Assembly: GCA_047639165.1 (NCBI GenBank)
Contig: JBLINH010000012.1
Span: forward strand, 1 to 23,405
Direction of reading: 5' to 3'
Length of the DNA: 23,405 nucleotides
From: JBLINH01 sp047639165
GTDB taxonomy: Bacteria; Patescibacteriota; Minisyncoccia; Phycocordibacterales; JAACPR01
Below the pieces are notes generated by a model. It was given only the letters and a program-made list of their open reading frames with translations. It searched no databases and had not been told where the DNA came from. A program made the translations under genes and the position numbers. Of this stretch, positions 1 through 6,639 are shown piece by piece (position 1 is the stretch's first letter; each line of letters starts with the position of its first letter).

Positions 1-19
1 GCGGAGCAAATGATTTAAG
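1..19 (+). repeat. Partial copy of the 39-nt dispersed repeat, cut by the window edge
   Basis: The window opens with GCGGAG followed by CAAATGATTTAAG. This matches the 3' end of the repeat copy at 598-649, including the downstream extension AAATGATTTAAG that only these two copies share. The rest of the element lies outside the window. Confidence 0.6.
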
Positions 20-122
20 CTATGTTTATAGATATATATTACAATATACAGTTTACTTTTCGTGTTGTTATTATACTATTGCACAAGTAAGTTCATTAGT
101 ATATTTAGTTTCAAATAGTTTC

Positions 123-169
123 GCTTTGGTTATTTGTAGCTCACTTTATGGGCTCTAAATAACCAAAGC
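123..169. other. Long inverted repeat upstream of the first small gene
   Basis: GCTTTGGTTATTT (123-135) and AAATAACCAAAGC (157-169) are perfect 13-nt inverted copies. Inside them AGCTC (138-142) pairs with GGGCT (150-154, one G-U), so a long, nearly continuous hairpin can form. There is no U-tract on either side, so it is not an ordinary terminator. It could be an operator, an RNA structure or a recombination site. Confidence 0.5.
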
Positions 170-182
170 AAAGCAAAGACGC

Positions 183-497
183 TTGGCTTGGTTAATTCCA
201 CCAACTAAAAGAATGCATTTACCTAGCACATGTGAATATACTGGATATGCCACAACTGATGAGGCCGAGAAAAAACTTGGAAATAAATCCCCTCAAGATA
301 TTAGGTTATTTATCGAAAATTTGGAAAAAATCATCAAAACAAGTGAGGAAAAAACAGAAAGTACATCAAGTTCATGGCAAACAACTGACTCGAATATGGC
401 AGATTATTGCGACAATGAGGTTGGTGCTGAATGGCGAGGACATGCTGTTCTCGTGAAAGAAGTAAAAACGTTGAAAAATCTTGCTAATAAATTTTAA
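183..497 (+). CDS. Small hypothetical protein (104 aa, TTG start; ATG at 213 possible)
   Basis: I do not recognise a family. The frame runs from a TTG at 183 to TAA at 497; an in-frame ATG at 213 would give 94 aa, and neither start has a convincing ribosome binding site. The protein is soluble and charged. Residues about 25-60 look helical (DEAEKKLGNKSPQDIRLFIE), a Ser/Thr-rich stretch follows, then a second helical segment runs to the end. There is no signal peptide or membrane segment. A clean intrinsic terminator follows at 518-556, and a repeat copy follows that, so the gene is a self-contained unit. The ordered composition and terminator support a real gene; its function is unknown. Confidence 0.6.
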   Translation: MAWLIPPTKRMHLPSTCEYTGYATTDEAEKKLGNKSPQDIRLFIENLEKIIKTSEEKTESTSSSWQTTDSNMADYCDNEVGAEWRGHAVLVKEVKTLKNLANKF

Positions 498-517
498 AAA
501 GAGAGTTCATCCTCTTG

Positions 518-556
518 AAAACGCAGTACTTGAAGGTATTGCGTTTTTTCTTTTAT
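518..556 (+). terminator. Intrinsic terminator of the 183-497 gene
   Basis: A 13-bp stem (518-530 with 535-547, two G-U pairs) and a TGAA tetraloop lead into TTTTTTCTTTTAT. It lies about 20 nt after the stop codon. A shorter AAGAG/CTCTT hairpin sits just upstream (499-516). Confidence 0.85.
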
Positions 557-597
557 ACCAAACGTGAACATCGGGAACGTTATACACCTACCAATCC

Positions 598-649
598 CCT
601 CTCAATTTAGGTTCTAATTAAAACAAGTCGGCGGAGTAAATGATTTAAG
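598..649 (+). repeat. Dispersed repeat, copy 1
   Basis: The 39-nt core (598-636) ends in ACAAGTCGGCGGAG and differs from copies 2 and 3 at three positions, all in the middle part: TTTAGGTTCTAATTAA here, CTAGGTTCGAACTAA there. It shares the tail AAATGATTTAAG with the partial copy at position 1. It separates two unrelated small genes. Confidence 0.85.
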
Positions 650-655
650 ATGCTT

Positions 656-1054
656 TTAATTATTAGGAACATTTGGAATCTGAGGTGGTAGAATTTCGAT
701 GTTCCTACTATCTCGCACATTTTGAGCATAAATTCCATAGAAAATATAAATCAAAAGAAAAATAATAATTGGTAAAGTTGAGAGAAATAAAACCTTTTTT
801 AGATGACCATTATTAGATAGGGTGTTTCCTGAATTAACTGACCCATCAAGAGATAAATTTTTGTTTGATTTTCTAGCAATATGAAAACCAATTAGACCTC
901 CCAGAATAGGAAAAACCCACAAAGCCACTAAAGAAATAGTGTAACAAACTACCGCTCCACCCAAACCGCAAATTCCAAATAAATACAGTATTGGCATATC
1001 TATACCAATACCCACTAAAATTCCTGATAAAGGATAATATATATATTTTTTCAT
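656..1054 (-). CDS. Small hypothetical membrane protein (132 aa)
   Basis: I do not recognise a family. Hydrophobic segments at about residues 8-28, 33-60 and 88-110 suggest three membrane spans. A polar Asn/Ser/Lys-rich loop (about 61-85) separates spans 2 and 3, and the C-terminal tail is Pro/Asn-rich (ends PPQIPNVPNN). The start is an ATG at 1054. A TAATAT box (1061-1066) lies six nt upstream, which would place transcription start close to the start codon. The gene lies between repeat copies 1 and 2, opposite in orientation to the preceding gene. No terminator hairpin is evident after its stop. Confidence 0.65.
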   Translation of the reverse strand: MKKYIYYPLSGILVGIGIDMPILYLFGICGLGGAVVCYTISLVALWVFPILGGLIGFHIARKSNKNLSLDGSVNSGNTLSNNGHLKKVLFLSTLPIIIFLLIYIFYGIYAQNVRDSRNIEILPPQIPNVPNN

Positions 1055-1090
1055 AAATTAATATTAGTACTTTATTATTTTATAGCAACC

Positions 1091-1130
1091 CCTCTCAATC
1101 TAGGTTCGAACTAAAACAAGTCGGCGGAGC
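1091..1130 (+). repeat. Dispersed repeat, copy 2
   Basis: The 39-nt core (1091-1129) is identical, base for base, to copy 3 at 2361-2399. It carries CTAGGTTCGAACTAA and ACAAGTCGGCGGAG and lies between two minus-strand genes. The similarity does not extend far on either side. Confidence 0.88.
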
Positions 1131-1152
1131 AAATTTAAAGAAAAGTAAAGTG

Positions 1153-1758
1153 TTATTTTTTTAACAGAGTCAATCTATATTCTTTATGTTTTTCTTTATT
1201 CTGAGGATTTTCAACTTCTTTAATTAAATCAAAACCCATCTCTACTCCTTCACCCTCAATTTCACCAACCACCTCTCTCAAGACACTAACTAAGGCTTTT
1301 TCAGAATTATAATTATCAGCAATTCTAACTGGAGCCATCACGGCACTAGAACCAGTCTTAAGGACTCGTAATATTTCATTAAAAACTTTTGATATTGAAT
1401 TTTTAATTTCTTCTTTTGATAATTCAGGAAATTCCTCACTATACATACCAATAAAAACATTCGGTATAGAAGCGTGAGAGACCACCCTATCAAAAGAACT
1501 GTCTTCAAATGGAAGTTTCCTAGCGTCAGCAATTATCACATTATCAGGAGTATACTCACCTTTACTATTATCAATAGAAATTATTTCTGCATCAGTAACT
1601 TTCTTTAATTCCGTTGCAAACTGAGCTTCATTTGCGCCAATATCCAAAACTCTACCCTGAACATCTTCAGGTTTTAGACCTAAATTTTCTAGCTGAGTTT
1701 CTACATCTTCAGAAAGTTTTATTTTTTCTGCATTATTATTTAATACTTCAAAATTCAT
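1153..1758 (-). CDS. Class I SAM-dependent methyltransferase (201 aa)
   Basis: The protein has the order of a Methyltransf_11-type Rossmann methyltransferase. Motif I is at about residues 36-46 (VLDIGANEAQF, with the usual second Gly replaced by Asn), followed by an acidic strand end (SIDNSKG), a motif II-like IIADARKLPFEDSSFDRVVS, and a downstream helix EILRVLKTG. There is no signal peptide or membrane segment, so it should be cytosolic. The substrate cannot be read from sequence. It sits alone in the repeat-bounded accessory strip, between copies 2 and 3 and divergent from the next small gene. An extended -10 (TGATAAAAT) ends six nt before the ATG, suggesting a leaderless transcript. Confidence 0.85.
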   Translation of the reverse strand: MNFEVLNNNAEKIKLSEDVETQLENLGLKPEDVQGRVLDIGANEAQFATELKKVTDAEIISIDNSKGEYTPDNVIIADARKLPFEDSSFDRVVSHASIPNVFIGMYSEEFPELSKEEIKNSISKVFNEILRVLKTGSSAVMAPVRIADNYNSEKALVSVLREVVGEIEGEGVEMGFDLIKEVENPQNKEKHKEYRLTLLKK

Positions 1759-1764
1759 AGTAAC

Positions 1765-1773
1765 ATTTTATCA
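1765..1773 (-). promoter_or_regulatory. Extended -10 promoter of the methyltransferase
   Basis: On the minus strand TGA-TAAAAT occupies 1773-1765. Six nt separate it from the ATG at 1758, so transcription would begin at or next to the start codon. Confidence 0.5.
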
Positions 1774-1890
1774 AATTAGTTCTGAAATTGTAATTCAGGA
1801 AACATCTGAAAATAGCCATTTCCTCCAATTCCCTTTTAATTTTATCCTAATTTAAGAGTTCTGAACTTGTCCTGTACGGGGAGCTAGTAC

Positions 1891-1918
1891 TTGACATATT
1901 ACTATAATATGGTAGCAT
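1891..1918 (+). promoter_or_regulatory. Possible promoter of the 1973-2281 gene
   Basis: A perfect TTGACA (1891-1896) is followed after 16 nt by TAGCAT (1913-1918). A perfect TATAAT (1903-1908) is also present but lies only 6 nt from TTGACA, so which box is used is unclear. The gene start is about 55 nt downstream. Confidence 0.4.
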
Positions 1919-1972
1919 TTAACACAGATTATTTCTGGATGAGCCAGCAATAAAAACCAAAAAAAGAGAATA

Positions 1973-2281
1973 ATGAATACCCCACTTGACGAGAACGGTT
2001 ACCCTAAAAAGCCTACCAGTATTTTCATATCAATCAAGAGAATATACTTTCCCCACAAGGACGTATTTGAACGATGCTTGGAAGGTTCACTGGAACGTGT
2101 TGGAATCCCTGTTCGTAGCCTTGGAAGCTGGGAGACAATCAGTGGGCACGTAACAAAAATCACTAAGTTCCCTGACGGAACAGTAATTCACTACCCTCAA
2201 GATTTGTACAACTCGCCACTAAAATGGCCAGACGCAATTCTTTGGGTACCAAACAAAGGTACGATTGGTATTTTGAACTGA
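1973..2281 (+). CDS. Small hypothetical protein (102 aa)
   Basis: I do not recognise a family. It starts at an ATG preceded by an AAAAAGAG purine stretch and ends at TGA. It is a soluble, Pro-, aromatic- and Trp-containing protein with no membrane segment. Alternating hydrophobic stretches (TSIFISIKRIYF, TVIHYPQDLY, DAILWVPNKGTIGIL) suggest a mostly beta fold. The gene has its own upstream -35-like box and a strong terminator at 2288-2344, directly followed by repeat copy 3. That makes it another self-contained single-gene unit, like 183-497. Confidence 0.65.
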   Translation: MNTPLDENGYPKKPTSIFISIKRIYFPHKDVFERCLEGSLERVGIPVRSLGSWETISGHVTKITKFPDGTVIHYPQDLYNSPLKWPDAILWVPNKGTIGILN

Positions 2282-2287
2282 TCAAAC

Positions 2288-2344
2288 AACCCATCATTTC
2301 AACACAGGAAACCCCTGTCGAGAGATGGTGGGTTTTCTGTTTTT
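2288..2344 (+). terminator. Intrinsic terminator with a two-part stem
   Basis: A 13-bp outer stem pairs 2288-2300 with 2322-2334 (two G-U pairs). An inner ACAGG/CCTGT stem pairs 2304-2308 with 2314-2318. The tail is TTTTCTGTTTTTAT. It starts seven nt after the stop codon of the 1973-2281 gene. Confidence 0.88.
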
Positions 2345-2360
2345 ATACTCCCACCAATTT

Positions 2361-2400
2361 CCTCTCAATCTAGGTTCGAACTAAAACAAGTCGGCGGAGT
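2361..2400 (+). repeat. Dispersed repeat, copy 3
   Basis: The core 2361-2399 is identical to copy 2. Here the last bases (GGAGTAT, 2396-2402) are the exact reverse complement of ATACTCC at 2345-2351, so this copy could close into a hairpin; copies 1 and 2 lack that pairing. Confidence 0.88.
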
Positions 2401-2479
2401 ATGGGTGCTGTATTTGAAATAAATGACTAGAGTTCATATTACTCTAAGTACACCTTTCAGATTGTCGTGTATTTTCATA

Positions 2480-3379
2480 TTATTTTTTCCCAACATCATG
2501 TCCCCCAAACTGATTTCGGAGCGCAGACACAACCTGTCCTGTGTATGATGGATTACCTTCAGAATCAATTCTAAACTGCAACGACTGTTCAATATTCTCA
2601 ACTGGTACACCTAATCTTTTTGCAGTTTCGACTGTCCATTGCCCCTCACCTGAATGTGAGACCTCACCACTAATCTTGGGAAGATCTTCTCCTTGTTCCT
2701 CATATGCTTTTTGTAACCAACCGACTAAACTAGATTCGATAACACTACCGTGATTGTATACTTTCGATACTTCAAGCAAATCTATCTCAAACTCTTCGGC
2801 TTTTTTCATAACCTCAAATCCTTCTCCGATTGCCTGCATCATTCCGTACTCAATCCCATTGTGAACCATCTTCACGTAGTGTCCGGCACCGTGTCCCCCC
2901 ATATATCCAAAGCCCTCTGGTACACATAGGTCAATTAGAAGTGGTACGAACTTTTCATACACTTCCTTATCACCACCGACCATCATACAGGCGCCGTTTA
3001 GGGCTCCACCAGGGCCTCCTGACACCCCAATATCCATGAAAGTGATGTCTTTATCGTGTAGTTCTTTTGCACGTCTTACAGTCTCAAGATAAGGAGAATT
3101 ACCCCCATCAATAACAATATCCCCTTTATTTAAAAGTGGTACTAATTCAGCAAGAACTCCGTCCACAGCCTTCCAAGGAACCATCAACCAGATAATCCTT
3201 TGTCCTTCTAGTTTCGAAACTAATTCGTTTAAGTCATACGCTGGTTCTGCTCCCTTCTCAGCAATCTTATCAATAGCTTCTCTACTTCTATTATTAGCAA
3301 CGATATTGTGACCTTTTTGGATCATCCTATCTACCATATTAAATCCCATCTTTCCTAATCCAATGTATCCTAATCTCAT
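2480..3379 (-). CDS. gnd: 6-phosphogluconate dehydrogenase, decarboxylating, short form (299 aa)
   Basis: It oxidises 6-phosphogluconate to ribulose 5-phosphate and CO2 with reduction of NAD(P)+, the last oxidative step of the pentose phosphate pathway. The dinucleotide loop is GLGKMG (7-12). The cofactor-selecting region is NNRSRE (29-34), with an Arg that would suit NADP+. The substrate loop is VSGGPGGA (119-126), and the catalytic pair is K170 and E177 in KMVHNGIEYG. The C-terminus keeps ALRNQFGGH. About 300 aa marks the short single-chain type rather than the ~470-aa E. coli type. The gene starts 17 nt after the zwf stop and is almost surely co-transcribed with it. No lactonase gene (pgl) is adjacent. 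Confidence 0.93.
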   Translation of the reverse strand: MRLGYIGLGKMGFNMVDRMIQKGHNIVANNRSREAIDKIAEKGAEPAYDLNELVSKLEGQRIIWLMVPWKAVDGVLAELVPLLNKGDIVIDGGNSPYLETVRRAKELHDKDITFMDIGVSGGPGGALNGACMMVGGDKEVYEKFVPLLIDLCVPEGFGYMGGHGAGHYVKMVHNGIEYGMMQAIGEGFEVMKKAEEFEIDLLEVSKVYNHGSVIESSLVGWLQKAYEEQGEDLPKISGEVSHSGEGQWTVETAKRLGVPVENIEQSLQFRIDSEGNPSYTGQVVSALRNQFGGHDVGKK

Positions 3380-3396
3380 ATGCCTATATATTAATT

Positions 3397-4824
3397 CTAA
3401 AGCTTATTACCTCCTATATTATCAGGTTCTTCTCCTACTTCATATTTAACGAGTTCTATACTATTCCACTTTTCACAGATAGGGGTGATGATTCCCCACT
3501 GGGCGTTAACTTCCTCTGTAGAAGTGAACAGAGTTTGATCTCCTTTGATAGAGTCATACAAGACTCTTTCATATGCATCGGGAATTCTTGTATCAGTATC
3601 ATAATTAAATGAAAGATTTTTTTCTTCAAGCTCAAAATCAAACCCTGGTTTCTTAGCCCAGAACTTAACTTCAATCCCTTCATCTGGCTTTATCATGAAA
3701 GTTACCTTGTTAGCATGATTTCTGTTGTCGTTAACTGGACATACACAACTGGCTAGTTCCTTAAAAGTAACTGTTATTTCTTGAACATCTTCTTTTAGTG
3801 CTTTGCCACTTTCAAGATATATTGGAACTCCTTTCCAACTATCATCATTTATATTTACCTTAACTTTAAAATATGTCTCTGTATTAGAGTCCTCATAAAC
3901 TCCTTCTATATTCTGGTAGTCTTTGTACTGACCACGAATAGCATAGTCACTGATTGATTGACCTGCTGGAACAACTTTACGGAGAAGATCCACACGAGCT
4001 TTTCTAATAGCTTCTGAAGTTAGTTCTTTTGGATCGTTCATTGTGACAAGTGCTAACATTTGGAGAATATGATTCTGCCCAACATCACGAAGTGCTCCTA
4101 TATTGTCATAGAAAGTTCCTCTACCTGAAACTCCAGCTTTCTCATATATTTTTATATCAATCTTTTTTATATAATCTTTATTCCAAATTGGAAAAAACAT
4201 TGGATTAGCAAATCTAAATATCAAAATATTTTGCAACGTTTCTTTTGCAAGGTAGTGATCAATTCTGAAAATCTGTTGTTCACTGAACAGATCTCCCAGC
4301 AATTGGTCCAGTCTTTGTGCTTCATCGATGTTTGATCCGAAAGGTTTCTCTACCAACACTCGAGTCCAAGCTTCTTTGGCTTGTCCTGGTAGATGAACAC
4401 AAGGTGAAGCTAATCCAGACGAGGCTAAATGAGAGAATATTGTTTCATATATTGTTGGAGGTACAGCTAGATAGAAAAGTTTGTTCGAACATATTTGTGT
4501 ATCAGCATCCATTTCAGCTAAATGCTCAGCTAAATGATTGTATGTCTCAGCTTTTGTTATATCACCCGGTTTATAGTGGCTTCGATTAACAAATGCTACA
4601 CACTTCTCTGATTCAATATCATGTCCCTTGTCGCTAAGAGCCTCTTTAATGAAGTTTTTGTAACCATCATCAGACAGTTCCTTTCTTGAAAACCCTACAA
4701 CTTTAAAGTTTTTAGGAAGCATTCCTCTGGTAAATAGGTCAAAAATAGCTGGAAGGATTTTCTTTTTAGATAAATCCCCAGTCGCACCAAATATAACAAA
4801 AGTTGTGGGGTGATCAGTTACCAT
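3397..4824 (-). CDS. zwf: Glucose-6-phosphate 1-dehydrogenase (475 aa)
   Basis: It catalyses the first oxidative pentose phosphate step, glucose 6-phosphate to 6-phosphogluconolactone with NADP+ reduction. The N-terminal nucleotide motif is FGATGDLSKKK (12-22), and EKPFG is at 159-163. The signature IDHYLAKE (188-195) contains the catalytic His and substrate-binding Lys. The usual DHYLGKE glycine is Ala here, a tolerated variant. Length is close to the family's ~490 aa, so it is complete. An extended -10 box lies between the msrA stop and this ATG, so zwf-gnd can be transcribed apart from msrA. Together with gnd it would supply NADPH and pentose phosphates. Confidence 0.95.
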   Translation of the reverse strand: MVTDHPTTFVIFGATGDLSKKKILPAIFDLFTRGMLPKNFKVVGFSRKELSDDGYKNFIKEALSDKGHDIESEKCVAFVNRSHYKPGDITKAETYNHLAEHLAEMDADTQICSNKLFYLAVPPTIYETIFSHLASSGLASPCVHLPGQAKEAWTRVLVEKPFGSNIDEAQRLDQLLGDLFSEQQIFRIDHYLAKETLQNILIFRFANPMFFPIWNKDYIKKIDIKIYEKAGVSGRGTFYDNIGALRDVGQNHILQMLALVTMNDPKELTSEAIRKARVDLLRKVVPAGQSISDYAIRGQYKDYQNIEGVYEDSNTETYFKVKVNINDDSWKGVPIYLESGKALKEDVQEITVTFKELASCVCPVNDNRNHANKVTFMIKPDEGIEVKFWAKKPGFDFELEEKNLSFNYDTDTRIPDAYERVLYDSIKGDQTLFTSTEEVNAQWGIITPICEKWNSIELVKYEVGEEPDNIGGNKL

Positions 4825-4835
4825 AATATGAAAAT

Positions 4836-4844
4836 ATTATATCA
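4836..4844 (-). promoter_or_regulatory. Extended -10 promoter of zwf-gnd
   Basis: TGA-TATAAT on the minus strand (4844-4836) begins immediately after the msrA stop codon and ends 11 nt before the zwf ATG. The ten bases GTGATATAAT also precede msrA. No good -35 is visible, as is common for extended -10 promoters. Confidence 0.5.
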
Positions 4845-5303
4845 CTAATTACCAGTATTTTTGTTCTTCTTATCTAAATATTTTTGATGATATTCTTCTG
4901 CTTCAAAGAAAGTAGTAGCCGACTCAATAGAAGTAACAACCTTTTCATAATTGTTTAAACTTTGTAAAGATTCAACAGCTTCTTTTGCTTGTGCGATTGA
5001 TGTTGTAAATATTACTGACTTATATTGTGTCCCAACATCTGATCCTTGTCGGTTTAATTGAGTTGGATCATGTATTTCCCAAAACTTACCCAATAATTCT
5101 TTGTAGGTAATTTCTTCAGGATTAAAAACAATCTCTACAACCTCCACGTGTCCTGTATTATCAGAACAAACTTGGTCATAACTTGGATTATCTACTTCAC
5201 CCCCCATGTATCCAACACGTGTTGTTTTAACACCTGTTAAATCTGCGAAAGACCTCTCTACTCCCCAAAAACATCCTGCTCCAAATATTGCTGTGTTATT
5301 CAT
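4845..5303 (-). CDS. msrA: Peptide methionine (S)-S-oxide reductase (152 aa)
   Basis: It reduces the S-epimer of methionine sulfoxide in proteins. The catalytic motif GCFWG is at residues 10-14 (nucleophile C11). The family motifs GYMGGE, GHVEVVEIVF and IHDPTQLNRQGSDVGTQYKS follow in order. The other cysteine, in QVCSDN, is mid-chain, and no C-terminal resolving Cys is present, so recycling may differ from the E. coli enzyme. Length is typical of the minimal MsrA domain; there is no signal peptide and no fused MsrB. It lies just upstream of zwf-gnd, a plausible pairing of oxidative damage repair with NADPH supply, although zwf also has its own promoter. Confidence 0.95.
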   Translation of the reverse strand: MNNTAIFGAGCFWGVERSFADLTGVKTTRVGYMGGEVDNPSYDQVCSDNTGHVEVVEIVFNPEEITYKELLGKFWEIHDPTQLNRQGSDVGTQYKSVIFTTSIAQAKEAVESLQSLNNYEKVVTSIESATTFFEAEEYHQKYLDKKNKNTGN

Positions 5304-5310
5304 ATTTTGA

Positions 5311-5319
5311 ATTATATCA
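5311..5319 (-). promoter_or_regulatory. Extended -10 promoter of msrA
   Basis: TGA-TATAAT (5319-5311, minus) ends seven nt before the ATG at 5303, predicting a leaderless message. A TTTACA-like element lies 19 nt further upstream. Confidence 0.5.
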
Positions 5320-5356
5320 CTTTGGGTATATATTATGTAAAGAAAGGAAATAAACT

Positions 5357-5536
5357 ATGAAAAAAATATGGTATTGGTTGGCTATCGCAATAATTGCAGG
5401 AGCAACAGCATTAGGTATAAAAAGTACTTTTGTTGTCTTGGCGATTATCATTTGTGCATTAATGATAATCACAGGAGCAGCAATCGTACTCTTACCTCAA
5501 GAAACCATAAAAAAATATTCATCAGGAAGAGGGTGA
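5357..5536 (+). CDS. Small two-span membrane protein (59 aa)
   Basis: I do not recognise a family. The frame ATG 5357 to TGA 5536 starts MKKIWYWLAIAIIAGATALG. It has two hydrophobic stretches (about residues 5-20 and 25-46) and a basic tail (ends KKYSSGRG). A clear AAGGA Shine-Dalgarno (5344-5348) lies eight nt before the ATG, one of the few good ones in this window. A strong terminator follows 11 nt after the stop. These two signals make it a convincing gene despite its size. It is divergent from msrA. Confidence 0.7.
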   Translation: MKKIWYWLAIAIIAGATALGIKSTFVVLAIIICALMIITGAAIVLLPQETIKKYSSGRG

Positions 5537-5546
5537 TTATTTAAAG

Positions 5547-5578
5547 AAAGACCCAGGAGAATATCCTGGGTCTTTTCA
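5547..5578 (+). terminator. Intrinsic terminator of the 5357-5536 gene
   Basis: A perfect 12-bp stem (AAAGACCCAGGA 5547-5558 with TCCTGGGTCTTT 5564-5575) and a GAATA loop end in a short T-tract. Confidence 0.9.
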
Positions 5579-5582
5579 TACA

Positions 5583-5613
5583 TTGACAATTTATATATAT
5601 AATGTCATATTAT
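5583..5613 (+). promoter_or_regulatory. Possible promoter of the 5654-5836 gene
   Basis: TTGACA (5583-5588) is followed by a TATTAT box (5608-5613) at a rather long 19-nt spacing. It is about 40 nt upstream of the ATG. A TATAAT at 5598-5603 is too close to the -35 to be its partner. Confidence 0.4.
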
Positions 5614-5653
5614 TATTTGATATACAAAGACTGATCTTTAACCAAACAATAAT

Positions 5654-5836
5654 ATGAAATTTATACTGAAGCCCGTAAGCGCAATACTGATGCTAGCAGC
5701 CCTCGGTTGTGTAGTAGCGGCCATTAAATTGTGGCCGAACATAACAAACCTGCAAGGAGCAGTGTTATTTTTTCTCCTCGAGGCGATTGCTATTGTAATT
5801 GCTTGGTGTGTCATCGACAGCCCAAAGGAAATTTAA
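5654..5836 (+). CDS. Small two-span membrane protein (60 aa)
   Basis: I do not recognise a family. It starts MKFILKPVSAILMLAALGCV. Two hydrophobic helices (about 5-25 and 34-54) are joined by a short loop containing WPNITN, and the tail is acidic/basic (DSPKEI). The Cys in LAALGCV resembles a lipobox, but the context lacks a clean signal-peptide start, so a lipoprotein is only a remote possibility. It has its own terminator and no neighbour in the same transcript. Its size and topology resemble the gene at 5357-5536, but the sequences are not obviously related. Confidence 0.65.
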   Translation: MKFILKPVSAILMLAALGCVVAAIKLWPNITNLQGAVLFFLLEAIAIVIAWCVIDSPKEI

Positions 5837-5847
5837 TTTCTTCACCA

Positions 5848-5878
5848 GTACCCACGTTGTCACGTGGGTACTTTTTTT
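5848..5878 (+). terminator. Intrinsic terminator of the 5654-5836 gene
   Basis: A perfect 10-bp stem (GTACCCACGT 5848-5857 with ACGTGGGTAC 5862-5871) and a TGTC loop lead into seven T. It abuts the stop codon of the convergent nuclease gene and could serve both directions. Confidence 0.92.
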
Positions 5879-6623
5879 ATTTCTCGTGTTCGTTTCGAAC
5901 GTAGTAATGTGAACAGTATTCACATTCCTCTCCTAGTTTAGGAATTTCATCACTGTCTAGTGTTTCTTTTATCCTAAACAAAGTATCCTCTATCCAATCA
6001 GCACTTCCCTCGTAAGGGATTAAAGTTGATTCAAACTCCAGCTTTCCATCAAATGACGGTAAGTCAGTTCTTCCATTTACATATACAAAATATCCCGTAT
6101 CTGAAACTTCAAAATCATTCTTACGTAGAAGCCATTGATATACTTCCATCTGTCTCTTATATGAATTCTGCCACTCTGCATCGATATTAACTTTCTCATC
6201 TTTACTCGTAGCTTTGTAATCAACGACATGAAGTTCTCCTTTTTCGTTTATCCAAATATCATCAACTGCTCCACAGACAGTAAACCCTGTATCTTTATGA
6301 AAAAACTCAACACCCTTAAAGTTATCTCTCCAAACATCCATACTTCCATGTTGAAATGGAATAGCATTAATTCCGTTCTCTTTAACTAGAGGATGTACTG
6401 TTTTTGCATTCCTGTGTATATCAAATTCTTTTTTAAGAAGTGTGTCTACCGCAGAGTTTAAATTAAAAGGAAATCCTCCAGGTCTTTTAGTTCCTAACTT
6501 ATTGTCCATGTAGAAACACCTAGGGCACTCAACGAAAAGATCTATCTTAGATCTACTTAATCTCCAGTTAGAACCTCCGTAGTTCCAGTTACTTGATCTT
6601 CTTGGGTTGTAGAATTGTGGCAT
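5877..6623 (-). CDS. PD-(D/E)XK nuclease superfamily protein, RecB/Cas4-like (248 aa)
   Basis: The core matches PDDEXK_1-type nucleases: acidic residues in GAVDDIW (D121, D122), the D-x-K motif LHVVDYKAT (D135, K137), and a QxxxY motif (Q158, Y162) that follows it as in RecB, AddB and Cas4 nucleases. Two Cys pairs bracket the domain, C33/C36 near the N-terminus (ECPRCFY) and C234/C237 near the C-terminus (ECEYC). That layout resembles the iron-sulfur cluster of AddB/Cas4 proteins; metal binding is an inference. No helicase, Cas1/2 or CRISPR repeats are nearby, so it is a solitary nuclease, probably in DNA repair or processing. A -10 box six nt upstream of the ATG suggests a leaderless transcript. 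Confidence 0.85.
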   Translation of the reverse strand: MPQFYNPRRSSNWNYGGSNWRLSRSKIDLFVECPRCFYMDNKLGTKRPGGFPFNLNSAVDTLLKKEFDIHRNAKTVHPLVKENGINAIPFQHGSMDVWRDNFKGVEFFHKDTGFTVCGAVDDIWINEKGELHVVDYKATSKDEKVNIDAEWQNSYKRQMEVYQWLLRKNDFEVSDTGYFVYVNGRTDLPSFDGKLEFESTLIPYEGSADWIEDTLFRIKETLDSDEIPKLGEECEYCSHYYVRNEHEK

Positions 6624-6629
6624 GCGAGA

Positions 6630-6635
6630 ATTATA
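6630..6635 (-). promoter_or_regulatory. -10 box of the nuclease gene
   Basis: TATAAT on the minus strand (6635-6630) ends six nt before the ATG at 6623. Its spacer and -35 region overlap the degenerate repeat copy at 6640-6658. No strong -35 is seen. Confidence 0.45.
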
Positions 6636-6639
6636 TTAC

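Noticed and set aside
1091..1130. tRNA gene or tRNA 3' end (T-arm-like GGTTCGAAC)
   Set aside because: The stem-loop register is wrong for a T-arm, no acceptor or anticodon stems or CCA are present, and copy 1 has GGTTCTAAT.
598..2400. Integron attC sites / cassette array in the strict sense
   Set aside because: The repeat lacks the GTTRRRY and RYYYAAC core boxes, copies 1 and 2 do not fold into an attC-like hairpin, cassettes are in mixed orientation, and no integrase is visible.
2428..2446. Terminator after gnd (TAGAGT...ACTCTA)
   Set aside because: Only a six-bp AT-rich stem with no T-run; too weak to support.
5877..6623. Cas4 of a CRISPR-Cas system
   Set aside because: The Cys and nuclease motifs fit, but there is no repeat array, cas1 or cas2 in the window; a solitary PD-(D/E)XK nuclease is the safer call.
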